The translations under genes were made by a program, and so were the position numbers. Under the pieces are notes generated by a model. That model was given only the letters and a program-made list of their open reading frames with translations. It was not told the DNA's origin and did not search any database. Positions 6,835 through 14,239 of a DNA stretch of 14,239 nt are shown here, piece by piece. This stretch comes from Campylobacteraceae bacterium (GTDB lineage Bacteria > Campylobacterota > Campylobacteria > Campylobacterales > Sulfurospirillaceae). Numbering within the stretch: the stretch's first letter is position 1; each line of letters opens with the position of its first letter. The DNA lies in NCBI GenBank assembly GCA_027013265.1, contig JALUXQ010000095.1, positions 1 through 14,239 on the forward strand, read 5' to 3'.

Positions 6835-9165
6835 CTACTCCGCTAACAATTTTATATTTTTTCGTACTACACTCTCAAGATACTCTGGAGAATACGGCTT
6901 AGTGATATACTCAGTCATTCCTGATTCCACACCTCTTAGTCTATCTGATTTGGATGTCCTTGATGTTACTGCTATCAAAGGAAGGTTTTTATATTTTGAA
7001 TATTTCCTTATTTCACTAGCTAGTGTATATCCATCCATTCGTGGCATCTCAATATCTATCAGTATAGCATCAAAACTATGATCTCCTGATTTTATCATAT
7101 TTAATGCCTCTTGTCCATTTGCTGCCTCAACAACACTAATACCAGTAGGAGCTATAGATTTTTTCATGATATTTCTATCCATCTTACTATCATCAACCAC
7201 AAGCACAAAATAATCACTAGGTTTCTCTTTTGTTCTTGCTTCAGTTTCGCCAGTTGCTCTTATATCAACTGTTACATTTTTAGCCAAATCCATCAATGCA
7301 GCCACATCTACAATCAAAGTAACTCTACCATCACCCCTAATAGTAGCTCCTGCAATTCCTTCTATGCCTTTTAAGTAATCGCCCATAGATTTTATAACTA
7401 TCTCTTCTTGTCCTACTAAGCTATCAACTATAATTCCTAGTTTGGACTCAGCAAGACCAATTACTACGACATAAGCATGTTCACTATTGTCAAGTACTCT
7501 TTCGACTCCAAATATATCAGATAGTCGAACAAGAGAGAGAACTTCATCGCGAAGCCTTAACACATTTTTGCCCTCTATCGTATATATCTCTTCTAGCGGA
7601 ATTCTTACAGTCTCTAAAACTGATGCTAGAGGAATCGCATAAAACTCTTCTTGAACTCCGACAAGTAGAGCTTGTATGATAGCAAGTGTCAAAGGAATTT
7701 TTAGTTTTATAACTGTGCCTCTATCAACTTCGCTATCTACATCAATGATACCATTTAACTTCTCTATATTTGTCTTCACAACATCCATGCCAACACCTCT
7801 ACCTGATACGCTAGTAACAGATGCAGCAGTTGAAAAACCTGGTTTAAAGATTAGATTATAAGCCTCTTTATCACTCATACTATCTGCTTCTCTCTCGGTG
7901 ATAATACCTTTTTCAAGGGATTTATTGCGAAGCATATCTGAATCCAAACCTTTTCCATCATCGACTATTTCTATGACTATATTGTTTCCTTCGTGGTAAG
8001 CTTTCAGCTCTATGACTCCACCCTCAGGCTTCCCCTTTAAGAGTCTTTCGTCGCCACTCTCTATACCATGGTCACAAGAATTTCGTATAATATGAACTAA
8101 AGGATCGCCAATCTCTTCAACAATTGACTTATCAAGTTCCGTATCTTCACCTGTAATTTTTAACTCTATAGATTTGCCAAGTTCTCTTGAAAGATCTCGA
8201 ATCATCCTTGGAAATTTATTAAATACTTTAGCCACAGGAAGCATTCTTGTCTTCATAACTGCTATTTGCAAGTCAGTCGTTACAAGTGAAACAGAAGAGA
8301 CGACTTGATTTAACTCTTCTAAAAACTTTTCGCCCTCATATCTCTCTTCAACATCATCATATATCTTTAAAAGTCTGTTTTTACCAAGAACTAACTCTCC
8401 GATTAGATTCATGAGGTGATCAAGTCGTTTTACCTCAACTCTAATTGTCTGCTCAATCGTACTAGCTGCCTGTTTTTTAGCTGGCATACTTTTTGGTTTT
8501 GGTTTTGGCTGCACCGAAGGCTTTGCTACCCTATTGGGAGTGGGATTTTCCGGCACTACTTTATCCTCACCTGTTTCTTTTTTCTTTTGCGCTTTTCTTT
8601 TTTTATCTTCCTCTTTTCTCTGCTTTAAAAGCCTTTCAATCTCAGCTTCAACTTCATCATCACTTAGATTGTTATAATCAATCTCTTCTTCTTCCTTGTG
8701 TGGTTCTTTGACAACCTCTTGTAGCTCTTCTGCTGCTTCTTTTTTTGACTCTGATTGCTGAACAGGTATATCATTTCCTTGTGAAATAGCATCAAGTGCG
8801 CTACAAATCTCTGATATATCCATGCCTATGTCTGTATCATTGCCATTATCTCTTATGCCAACTAAAAGTTCTTTCATCATATCTATGGACTTTAAAACAA
8901 CATCCATAACTTCTGGTGTAATTTTAAGCTCACCTTTTCTCGCCTTGTTTAAGACATCTTCCATATGGTGGGTTAACTTTGTTAAAACATCAAAATTTAG
9001 AAAAGAGGAAGAACCTTTTACTGTATGAGCTACTCTAAAGATGCGATTTAGAAGTTCCAAATCTTCAGGGTTATTTTCAAGCTCAACCAAATCTTGATCA
9101 ATTTGTTCGATTAACTCAAACGCTTCAACCAAAAAATCTTCTAATATTTCTTGAATATCATCCAT
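6835..9165 (-). CDS. cheA: Chemotaxis histidine kinase CheA with C-terminal receiver domain (CheAY type)
   Basis: Array-bound kinase that autophosphorylates in response to chemoreceptors and passes phosphate to CheY-type regulators controlling flagellar rotation. Of 776 residues: P1/HPt at about 1-120 with phosphorylated H47 in AHTVKGSSSF (46-55); a charged, Lys/Glu- and Pro-rich linker at about 125-237; P3 dimerisation helices at about 238-305; P4 ATPase with N box HIIRNSCDHG (358-367), G1 DDGKGLD (402-408), F box FKPGFSTA (440-447) and G2 GRGVGMD (455-461); P5 CheW-like at about 490-625; and a receiver at about 652-774 with D658/D659, phosphoacceptor D704, T734 and K756. All catalytic residues are intact. 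No clear P2 CheY-docking domain is seen in the linker. The ATG has AAGGGG eight bases upstream, 11 bp after cheV. Confidence 0.96.
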   Translation of the reverse strand: MDDIQEILEDFLVEAFELIEQIDQDLVELENNPEDLELLNRIFRVAHTVKGSSSFLNFDVLTKLTHHMEDVLNKARKGELKITPEVMDVVLKSIDMMKELLVGIRDNGNDTDIGMDISEICSALDAISQGNDIPVQQSESKKEAAEELQEVVKEPHKEEEEIDYNNLSDDEVEAEIERLLKQRKEEDKKRKAQKKKETGEDKVVPENPTPNRVAKPSVQPKPKPKSMPAKKQAASTIEQTIRVEVKRLDHLMNLIGELVLGKNRLLKIYDDVEERYEGEKFLEELNQVVSSVSLVTTDLQIAVMKTRMLPVAKVFNKFPRMIRDLSRELGKSIELKITGEDTELDKSIVEEIGDPLVHIIRNSCDHGIESGDERLLKGKPEGGVIELKAYHEGNNIVIEIVDDGKGLDSDMLRNKSLEKGIITEREADSMSDKEAYNLIFKPGFSTAASVTSVSGRGVGMDVVKTNIEKLNGIIDVDSEVDRGTVIKLKIPLTLAIIQALLVGVQEEFYAIPLASVLETVRIPLEEIYTIEGKNVLRLRDEVLSLVRLSDIFGVERVLDNSEHAYVVVIGLAESKLGIIVDSLVGQEEIVIKSMGDYLKGIEGIAGATIRGDGRVTLIVDVAALMDLAKNVTVDIRATGETEARTKEKPSDYFVLVVDDSKMDRNIMKKSIAPTGISVVEAANGQEALNMIKSGDHSFDAILIDIEMPRMDGYTLASEIRKYSKYKNLPLIAVTSRTSKSDRLRGVESGMTEYITKPYSPEYLESVVRKNIKLLAE

Positions 9166-9176
9166 GGTCAGGCCCC

Positions 9177-10127
9177 TTACTCTTCAGTCTTAATATGCGA
9201 TTTAAGTACATTTGAAATTTCTCTGTAAAAAACCGCCGCATCAAATTTTGTTAGATAGGCTTCACCGCCCGCCTCTTTTCCTCTTAATTCACTAAAATGG
9301 TCACTTATTGAAGAGTTAAAAACAATAGGAACACTACTAAATCTATCATCATCTTTTACATTTGATGCGAAGTGAAAACCATCCATTTGTGGCATCTCAA
9401 CATCGCTTATTATTATTTTTACCTCTTTATCAAACCTATCCCCATATATAGAGTACAGTTCTTCTAACTTTTTCAAACCCTCTATACCATCTTGAGCCTC
9501 TATAACTTTTAATCCCATCTTTTTAAGTGCATCACTTACCAATTTTCTAGCAACCTTACTATCATCAAGAACTAGTGCCGTACCTTCAAGCTGCATGATT
9601 TCATTAGATTCCATATCGGTTCTAGGCTTATAAAGACCAAGCTCCTCAACAACACTTTCAAGATCCAGAATCAGCAAGACTTCATCATTTTCTATCCTAG
9701 TAACACCTGTGATTTGACTCCTATCAAGTGTTCCCATGCCAGAGACAAATGATGCTGGCTCTATATCTTTCCAGCTTATCCTTCTTATTCTCTTGGCTTC
9801 GTGTACTATAAAGCCTATCAAGATATCACTAAACTCTGTTATGATAATTCTTGGTTTTAATTTTTGCTCCTGCGGTACTGTTATATTCATCCATCTAGCA
9901 AGGTTTACTACTGGAATCACAACTCCACGAAGATCAAAAATACCTTCAATGTAATCTGGAACACCTGGAATTTCTGTAAGATTAGGAATTTTAATAATTT
10001 CGCGAACTTTTGACACATTCACTCCATAGATTCCCTCGTATATCTTATCTCCATCTTGTTTCAAAATACGAAAATCGACCAGCTCCATTTCATTAGAGCC
10101 AACTTTTAGCACGTTGTCATCAAACAT
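9177..10127 (-). CDS. cheV: Chemotaxis coupling protein CheV (CheW domain plus receiver)
   Basis: Scaffold protein that couples receptors to CheA like CheW and is tuned by phosphorylation of its receiver domain, often in adaptation. Of 316 residues, the CheW domain covers about 14-165, with the conserved GIFDLRGVVIPVVNLARW (62-79), and the receiver covers about 183-312, with D188/D189, phosphoacceptor D242 in SDVEMPQMDG (241-250), a serine at the switch position (S272/S273) and K294. All phosphorylation residues are present, so the receiver should be active. Start ATG at 10127 with GAGGGG just upstream, 28 bp after the metallophosphoesterase gene; cheA follows after 11 bp. The cheV-cheA-cheW order matches what I recall for C. 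jejuni. Which CheV paralogue this is cannot be told from one window. Confidence 0.96.
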   Translation of the reverse strand: MFDDNVLKVGSNEMELVDFRILKQDGDKIYEGIYGVNVSKVREIIKIPNLTEIPGVPDYIEGIFDLRGVVIPVVNLARWMNITVPQEQKLKPRIIITEFSDILIGFIVHEAKRIRRISWKDIEPASFVSGMGTLDRSQITGVTRIENDEVLLILDLESVVEELGLYKPRTDMESNEIMQLEGTALVLDDSKVARKLVSDALKKMGLKVIEAQDGIEGLKKLEELYSIYGDRFDKEVKIIISDVEMPQMDGFHFASNVKDDDRFSSVPIVFNSSISDHFSELRGKEAGGEAYLTKFDAAVFYREISNVLKSHIKTEE

Positions 10128-10155
10128 CGTAGCCCCTCATAATTTTTTTAGACTT

Positions 10156-10881
10156 TTACGATAAGTGTATCGGTATAAATTTTATATCTGGGGATAATTG
10201 TACAATAAAATAACTTTGATTGCACGCAAAAGATGAGAAATTTATATATTTTATGTAATCTATATCAAATGTTACATCTTGGTGATAGTGCCCTTCAGCG
10301 ACTATATCGATGTTTGAAGTAGGATATCGAAGTAGTTTTAACTCTATCATATCTTTAAAGTTATCTATCTTGGCGCATATATCTTTTCTCTTCAAACCAT
10401 CTAAAATCTTTTTTGATATGCAAAAGTAGCAGAGTTTATCAAAAAAATTAAGAACCCCTAGTAAAAAACTGCTCCTTATCACATGTGTAAAAAGCTTATG
10501 TTTAAAACCCCCATACTTATCGCCATGCAAAAGCAAAATCTTCTTATTGGATACCTCAAAAATAGTCGGTTGAGCATCTATATCTATAATTTTTATATTT
10601 TTAAATATCTTTTTTAGTGAAAAATCATGGTTGCCTTCAAAGTAAAATACCTCAATGCTCTGGGCGATTTTCTCTAGCAGAGTAATCTCTTTTTTATATA
10701 TCTCTTTTAAATATGCCACTTCACCAACCAGCAAATCAAACATATCTCCCATCAAAAAGAGCTGGGTTGCTTCTATCTGTTTTGACTCAATCTTCATAAG
10801 AAAACGATAGAAGCCATCTTGCTGGCTATTGTCGTGAGCATCGCTGATAAAAACAGCTCCCTCTTTAATCTTATGGCACAT
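10156..10881 (-). CDS. LpxH-like metallophosphoesterase (possible UDP-2,3-diacylglucosamine hydrolase)
   Basis: Calcineurin-like two-metal phosphoesterase of about 241 residues, close to LpxH length. Counting from the TTG at 10887, metal ligands are visible in order: SDAH (D16, H18), GDMFD (D48), GNHD (N86, H87), LLHGD (H121) and GHYH (H200, H202). LpxH removes UMP from UDP-2,3-diacylglucosamine at the inner membrane, one step before LpxB; lpxB is three genes upstream in the same operon, which supports that role. The insert between HGD and GHYH (about 124-198) is rich in aromatic and basic residues and could form the lipid-binding cap. E. coli LpxH has GNRD where this has GNHD, the pattern of general phosphoesterases, so the substrate is not certain. 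The chosen ATG overlaps argC by 11 bp; a TTG six bases upstream (10887), 10 nt from an AGGA, is an alternative. Confidence 0.75.
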   Translation of the reverse strand: MCHKIKEGAVFISDAHDNSQQDGFYRFLMKIESKQIEATQLFLMGDMFDLLVGEVAYLKEIYKKEITLLEKIAQSIEVFYFEGNHDFSLKKIFKNIKIIDIDAQPTIFEVSNKKILLLHGDKYGGFKHKLFTHVIRSSFLLGVLNFFDKLCYFCISKKILDGLKRKDICAKIDNFKDMIELKLLRYPTSNIDIVAEGHYHQDVTFDIDYIKYINFSSFACNQSYFIVQLSPDIKFIPIHLS

Positions 10882-11899
10882 AAGCAATAGTTGGGATTCC
10901 TAGATTTTCTTCGAGTCCACACATGATATTTGCATTTGCAACAGCTTGAGAAGATGAGCCTCTTAAGATGTTGTCTATAGCAGAATTTATATACAATTTT
11001 TTACCAACAACTTTTGCAAAAATATCACAAAAATTTGTACCACTTGGAGATTTCATATCTACTGGGTGGTTATATATCCTTATGTTTGGCTCATTTTTAT
11101 AAAACTCTTTTAAAATTTTTAAAGGCTCTAGCCCCTCCTCTTTTAAAAGCATATAACTATCTATCATCTCACCTCGTATAATAGGAAGTAGGTGAGGGAC
11201 AAAATTTATATCAAATTTTTTTTCACGATACTGCTCCATCTTCTCTTTTATCTCTGGCTCATGCCTGTGCATCAAAGGATTATAGGCAAATACATTCTCA
11301 TCGATAGAGACAAAGTGGGTTTTATCAGTACACTTTTTCCCAGCCCCGCTCACTCCACTTTTTGCATCTATAAAAACAGGGTAACGCTCATCGATAAAAT
11401 CACAAAATGGCAAAATTCCCAAAAGTGTAGCCGTAGGATAACAGCCTGGATTTGCAACTAAAGAGCTGTTTTTGATCTTTTTTCTATAAAATTCTGGCAA
11501 ACCATATACAGAATTCGGGATATTTTCTCTGTCTTCGTGTTTGCAATAGTGCTTTTCATAAGTCTCTAATTCAAGCCTATAATCAGCTGATAAATCAACA
11601 ACTTTCACTCCATATGCTAACAGTTTTTTAGCAAAACCCATAGAGGTCTTATGAGGAAGTGCCAAAAAAGCCAACTTTGCAACTTTTGCTATCTCTTTTG
11701 CATCACTCTTTAAAACATCTCCTTCTAGCACAGATTTTAGACTTGGGTGTAACTCTTCAACTCTTATGCCACCTTCACTATTTCCGATGTATTTAATCTC
11801 AAATTTTGGATGGGTTATCAAAAGTTTTAAGAGTTCAAGCCCTGTATATCCACTAGCTCCTATAATCGCTACAGGTATTTTTATCTCATCATTTTTCAA
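10871..11899 (-). CDS. argC: N-acetyl-gamma-glutamyl-phosphate reductase
   Basis: NADPH-dependent reductase of the third step of arginine synthesis, turning N-acetylglutamyl phosphate into the semialdehyde, in the cytoplasm. The 342 residues match the long (type 1) ArgC group. Motifs are the Rossmann GASGYTG (14-20), ALPHKTS (80-86), DLSADYR (102-108), the catalytic cysteine C153 in NPGCYPTA (150-157), and SGVSGAGK (181-188). The start is TTG at 11899: an in-frame TAA lies two codons upstream and AAGGAG sits seven bases before it, so no ATG option exists. It overlaps greA by 11 bp and the metallophosphoesterase gene by 11-17 bp. No other arg gene is nearby. From memory, C. jejuni keeps argC elsewhere, so its presence between greA and the phosphoesterase may be a lineage-specific insertion. 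Confidence 0.96.
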   Translation of the reverse strand: MKNDEIKIPVAIIGASGYTGLELLKLLITHPKFEIKYIGNSEGGIRVEELHPSLKSVLEGDVLKSDAKEIAKVAKLAFLALPHKTSMGFAKKLLAYGVKVVDLSADYRLELETYEKHYCKHEDRENIPNSVYGLPEFYRKKIKNSSLVANPGCYPTATLLGILPFCDFIDERYPVFIDAKSGVSGAGKKCTDKTHFVSIDENVFAYNPLMHRHEPEIKEKMEQYREKKFDINFVPHLLPIIRGEMIDSYMLLKEEGLEPLKILKEFYKNEPNIRIYNHPVDMKSPSGTNFCDIFAKVVGKKLYINSAIDNILRGSSSQAVANANIMCGLEENLGIPTIAYVP

Positions 11900-12383
11900 A
11901 ATTTATCTCCTTGTAGCAAATACCTAGGATTTCATACTCCTTCTCTCCGACTGGCAACTTCACGATCACCTCATCCCCCTCTTCTTTTCCTAAGAGATGG
12001 CGAGAAAGTGGTGAGTGGTAAGAGATAAGCCCTGCATTTGGATCACTCTCTGTACTTCCAACAATCGTATATGTAAACTTCTCTTCACTATCCATATCTT
12101 CCAAAGTCACGGTTGAGCCAAACCTTACCTTATCATGTGGAAATTTACTCGGATCTACGACTTGGGCTCTTGTCAACAAATCACTCAACTCAGCGATTCT
12201 ACTCTCTATAAAAGCCTGCTTCTCTTTGGCTGCATGATACTCAGAGTTCTCTTTTAAATCGCCATGACTTCTTGCCACATCAATCTCTATAACAATCTCT
12301 GGTCTTTGTACTTTTTTTAAATCATTTAACTCATCACACAATTTTTGAAAACCAAATTCTGTCATTGGCTCTTTCTTCATCAT
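11889..12383 (-). CDS. greA: Transcription elongation factor GreA
   Basis: Enters the RNA polymerase secondary channel and stimulates cleavage of backtracked transcripts. The 164 residues fit GreA, with an N-terminal antiparallel coiled coil (about 8-80) and a C-terminal FKBP-like domain (about 85-162). The coiled-coil tip reads ARSHGDLKENSEYHAAKE (37-54), with the acidic pair D42 and E45 that corresponds to E. coli D41 and E44 and coordinates catalytic magnesium. A basic patch typical of GreA over GreB cannot be assessed by eye, but it is the only Gre-type gene here. Two adjacent ATG codons (12383 and 12380) could start it; AGGAG lies 2 nt from the first and 5 nt from the second, so the second may be the real one. 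It overlaps the lpxB stop by 1-4 bp and argC by 11 bp. Confidence 0.96.
   Translation of the reverse strand: MMKKEPMTEFGFQKLCDELNDLKKVQRPEIVIEIDVARSHGDLKENSEYHAAKEKQAFIESRIAELSDLLTRAQVVDPSKFPHDKVRFGSTVTLEDMDSEEKFTYTIVGSTESDPNAGLISYHSPLSRHLLGKEEGDEVIVKLPVGEKEYEILGICYKEINFEK
11907..11912 (-). promoter_or_regulatory. Shine-Dalgarno that fixes the TTG start of argC
   Basis: AAGGAG on the minus strand, seven bases before TTG at 11899 and within the 3' end of greA. With the in-frame stop just upstream, it leaves TTG as the only reasonable start. Confidence 0.8.
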
Positions 12384-13435
12384 CTCTCCTGAATATTTTT
12401 TAGTATTATATCTAACATGTTATTTAATGTACCATGTTTTAAAATCTCTCTTAACTCTAAAGAGTCTTTGAAAAATCTTTTTCTGTCCATATTTTTGTAC
12501 TCACTATATAGATTTTGGCTTGTGACATCATCTTGGATAAACTCTTTATGCAGAGGTTTTAGACCGCTAAAATCAAATAGTATATTTGCCAAGCCTGCAT
12601 GTCTTAGCTTCACAAATTTTTTAGCTATCATATAGTCTAACTTTTTTGCCTTATATGCCAAAACAAGTGGGGTTCCTATCAATGAAGCCTCTAGCGTTGC
12701 AGTTCCTGAGCATACGAATGCGAATTCACTTCCTAAAAAGGCATCTTTTGCATCTCGAACAATTTCAAATCCATCTATATTTCCATAAATCTCTTCTATC
12801 TTATCATCACTAAAAAAGCTAGGTATAACAAGCAGGGCTTTTTTGTCTATCTTTTTGACAATCTCTCTAAAAATTGGCATCAATTTTCTAATCTCACTCT
12901 TTCTGCTACCTGGTAAATACGATATGATGCCAGTGTCTTTATACTCACTTTTAAACTCTTTTATCTCATCTAAAATTGGGTGTCCAACATAGATAGATCG
13001 GTTATAAAATCTGTTTTCAAAGGGCAAAACTGACGCTAAAACATCACAATATTTCTCTACTTTTGCCACTCTTTTTGTTTTCCACGCCCAAACTTGAGGT
13101 AAGATATAGTATATAATTTTTACATTTTTATTCCTCTTTTTGATCGCTTTTGCCAAGGGAAGATTGAAAGCGGGAGAGTCTATAAGCAAAACAACATCTA
13201 CTTCAAAACTCATCTTCACAAGCTCTTTTATCGCTCTTTTTGCTTTTGCGATTTTAGGCACAACATCTAAAAATCCCATGATAGAAAAAGCAGATGACGG
13301 CATATACGGTTTGCCAAATTTTTCATCAAATATGCCAAAAAGTTCATATTTTTCCAATCTCTGTAGTATCGGCTCAAGGTGAAGATTTGCCGAAGGCTCA
13401 AGTGAAGAGACTAAGAGTTTAAGTTGCTTTTTCAA
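12380..13435 (-). CDS. lpxB: Lipid-A-disaccharide synthase
   Basis: GT19 glycosyltransferase that joins UDP-2,3-diacylglucosamine and lipid X into the lipid A disaccharide at the inner membrane. The 351 residues are slightly short of E. coli LpxB (382) but complete. Motifs include LEPSANLH (12-19, in place of the E. coli G-E-x-S-G-D version), D86 in IDSPAFN (85-91), PQVWAWK (113-119), LPFE (137-140), VGHP (150-153), LPGSRKSEI (174-182) and SGTATLEA (243-250). The start codon is TTG at 13435, with GAGGA six bases upstream. It is the first gene of the operon: greA overlaps its stop by up to 4 bp, and the LpxH-like gene three genes on may supply its substrate. The lpxB-greA order is shared with C. 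jejuni (from memory). Confidence 0.95.
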   Translation of the reverse strand: MKKQLKLLVSSLEPSANLHLEPILQRLEKYELFGIFDEKFGKPYMPSSAFSIMGFLDVVPKIAKAKRAIKELVKMSFEVDVVLLIDSPAFNLPLAKAIKKRNKNVKIIYYILPQVWAWKTKRVAKVEKYCDVLASVLPFENRFYNRSIYVGHPILDEIKEFKSEYKDTGIISYLPGSRKSEIRKLMPIFREIVKKIDKKALLVIPSFFSDDKIEEIYGNIDGFEIVRDAKDAFLGSEFAFVCSGTATLEASLIGTPLVLAYKAKKLDYMIAKKFVKLRHAGLANILFDFSGLKPLHKEFIQDDVTSQNLYSEYKNMDRKRFFKDSLELREILKHGTLNNMLDIILKNIQER

Positions 13436-13441
13436 AAAAAA

Positions 13442-13446
13442 TCCTC
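13442..13446 (-). promoter_or_regulatory. Shine-Dalgarno that fixes the TTG start of lpxB
   Basis: GAGGA on the minus strand, six bases (a T-run) before TTG at 13435. No in-frame ATG lies between it and the LEPSANLH motif at codon 12. Confidence 0.7.
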
Positions 13447-13457
13447 TGTTTTATGAC

Positions 13458-13463
13458 AGTATA
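13458..13463 (-). promoter_or_regulatory. Candidate -10 box for the lpxB operon
   Basis: TATACT on the minus strand, in a T-rich stretch 22 bp before the lpxB TTG start, would give a very short leader of roughly 15 nt. No -35 is evident; T-rich upstream DNA is typical of Campylobacterota promoters. This is the only obvious place for a promoter of the seven-gene operon within the 119-bp divergent gap. Confidence 0.4.
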
Positions 13464-13516
13464 TAAAAAAAATGATAAAAATCAGCAAAACCAAAATAAA
13501 ATTTAAAAAATTTAGA

Positions 13517-13522
13517 TACAAT
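13517..13522 (+). promoter_or_regulatory. Candidate -10 box for the sulfurtransferase gene
   Basis: TACAAT on the plus strand, 32 bp before the ATG, in AT-rich DNA, with AAAGGA as Shine-Dalgarno further downstream. No recognisable -35. Confidence 0.4.
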
Positions 13523-13554
13523 AGCAATATAAATTTTCAATATAAAGGAATATT

Positions 13555-14239
13555 ATGAAGAATATTATGAGTGCCATAATGCTACTTGGTTATATTATTT
13601 TGGCAACTTCAGCTTCTGCCATAACTGTAAAAAGTTCAGTATCCATTAAATGGCTTAAAAAAAATTTACATAGTCCAAATTTGAAGATAATAGAGATGTC
13701 TGATGCCTCTTCATTTATTTTTAAAAGCCATATTACAAAATCTGTATTTACAAATAAGTCAGATTGGCGATACCAAGCAAAAGATGGGAGTCTTGTCCAC
13801 TATTCTGTAAAAGTTTTGGAGAAGAAGATGCAAAATCTTGGCATAAACGATGAAGATGGAGTGGTTATTTACTACAAAGGAGACAATTTAAATGAAATCC
13901 TTGGCGCACACTATCTTTTTTGGCTATTTCACTATCTAGGGCATACAAATGTTGGAATCCTAAACACGGGTTGGCATGGTTGGATAAAGGCAAAAGCACC
14001 TACTAGCAATGATGAAGAAAATATAAAAAAAGGCAACTTTAAAGCAAAGCCAATAAAGGCACTTGAAATATCAACAAATGAACTATATGCCATACACAAT
14101 GCTTACAATGTTATCGATGCCAGACCGCACAATTATTTTTTAGGGCTAGGTAAGTTTCCTAGCAACACTAGATATGGTCGCATAGCTAACAGCATCAGCC
14201 AGCCTTGGTCAGATTTCCTTATAACCGATAAAAATGGGC
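13555..14239 (+). CDS. Exported tandem-rhodanese sulfurtransferase, N-terminal part (cut by window edge)
   Basis: Translated directly: 228 codons, open at the right edge. Residues 1-22 form a signal peptide (basic start, hydrophobic core, ASA at 20-22), so the protein is probably periplasmic. A first rhodanese-like domain covers about 28-145 and resembles the inactive N-terminal domain of thiosulfate/mercaptopyruvate sulfurtransferases: VVIYYKGDN (103-111) has no cysteine at the active loop, followed by FHYLGHTNV (125-133) and NTGWHGW (137-143) where DGGW is usual. After a linker, a second domain begins with VIDARPHNYFLG (186-197) and RYGRIANSISQPW (206-218). Its catalytic cysteine loop would lie beyond the window, so activity cannot be judged. 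The ATG has AAAGGA about 6 nt upstream. It is divergent from lpxB. Likely role: sulfane-sulfur transfer in the periplasm; the substrate is unknown. Confidence 0.82.
   Translation, partial: MKNIMSAIMLLGYIILATSASAITVKSSVSIKWLKKNLHSPNLKIIEMSDASSFIFKSHITKSVFTNKSDWRYQAKDGSLVHYSVKVLEKKMQNLGINDEDGVVIYYKGDNLNEILGAHYLFWLFHYLGHTNVGILNTGWHGWIKAKAPTSNDEENIKKGNFKAKPIKALEISTNELYAIHNAYNVIDARPHNYFLGLGKFPSNTRYGRIANSISQPWSDFLITDKNG

Noticed and set aside
8520..8720. Low-complexity run as a DNA repeat
   Set aside because: The compositional bias is explained by the Lys/Glu- and Pro-rich linker of CheA, not by repeated units.

Overview
The window looks like a piece of a Campylobacterota (epsilonproteobacterial) chromosome. 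The DNA is AT-rich, genes are densely packed with 4-17 bp overlaps, and the gene sets are ones I recall from Campylobacter jejuni: rplY-pth-lptF/G-lysA, and tal-serB-cheW-cheA-cheV-(one gene)-greA-lpxB. The CheA protein carries a C-terminal receiver domain, as in Campylobacter and Helicobacter CheAY. The genus cannot be fixed from the sequence. A predicted periplasmic two-domain sulfurtransferase and a PilT ATPase would suit a free-living, possibly sulfur-metabolising member, but that is inference.

Layout, left to right. (1) 1-2995, minus strand: rplY (ribosomal protein bL25), pth (peptidyl-tRNA hydrolase), an LptF/LptG-type lipopolysaccharide-export permease, then lysA, which runs off the left edge. 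The first three overlap or nearly touch; lysA follows a 79-bp gap. (2) 3068-5880, minus strand: serB, tal (transaldolase) and pilT, read in that order. serB and tal both start at GTG behind strong Shine-Dalgarno sequences. (3) 5881-6029: an AT-rich divergent intergenic region with a perfect palindrome that places a TATAAT hexamer on each strand. (4) 6030-6308, plus strand: a single-RRM RNA-binding protein, convergent with cheW and separated from it by a bidirectional hairpin terminator whose loop is the cheW stop codon. (5) 6336-13435, minus strand: a probable seven-gene operon read lpxB, greA, argC, LpxH-like metallophosphoesterase, cheV, cheA, cheW. lpxB and argC start at TTG behind good Shine-Dalgarno sequences. 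(6) 13555-14239, plus strand: the first two thirds or so of an exported tandem rhodanese protein, running off the right edge.

Functionally, the big operon joins lipid A synthesis (lpxB and the LpxH-like enzyme), transcript-cleavage factor GreA, arginine synthesis (argC) and the core chemotaxis complex (CheV, CheA-REC, CheW). The left part combines translation (bL25, Pth), outer-membrane lipopolysaccharide transport and lysine/diaminopimelate synthesis. No tRNA, rRNA, CRISPR array, insertion sequence or phage gene is visible, and no stretch over 300 bp lacks a gene. This is mostly housekeeping DNA. I did not find a convincing new system; the best leads are regulatory architecture (palindromic promoter, stop-codon-in-loop terminator) and the unresolved substrate of the LpxH-like enzyme.
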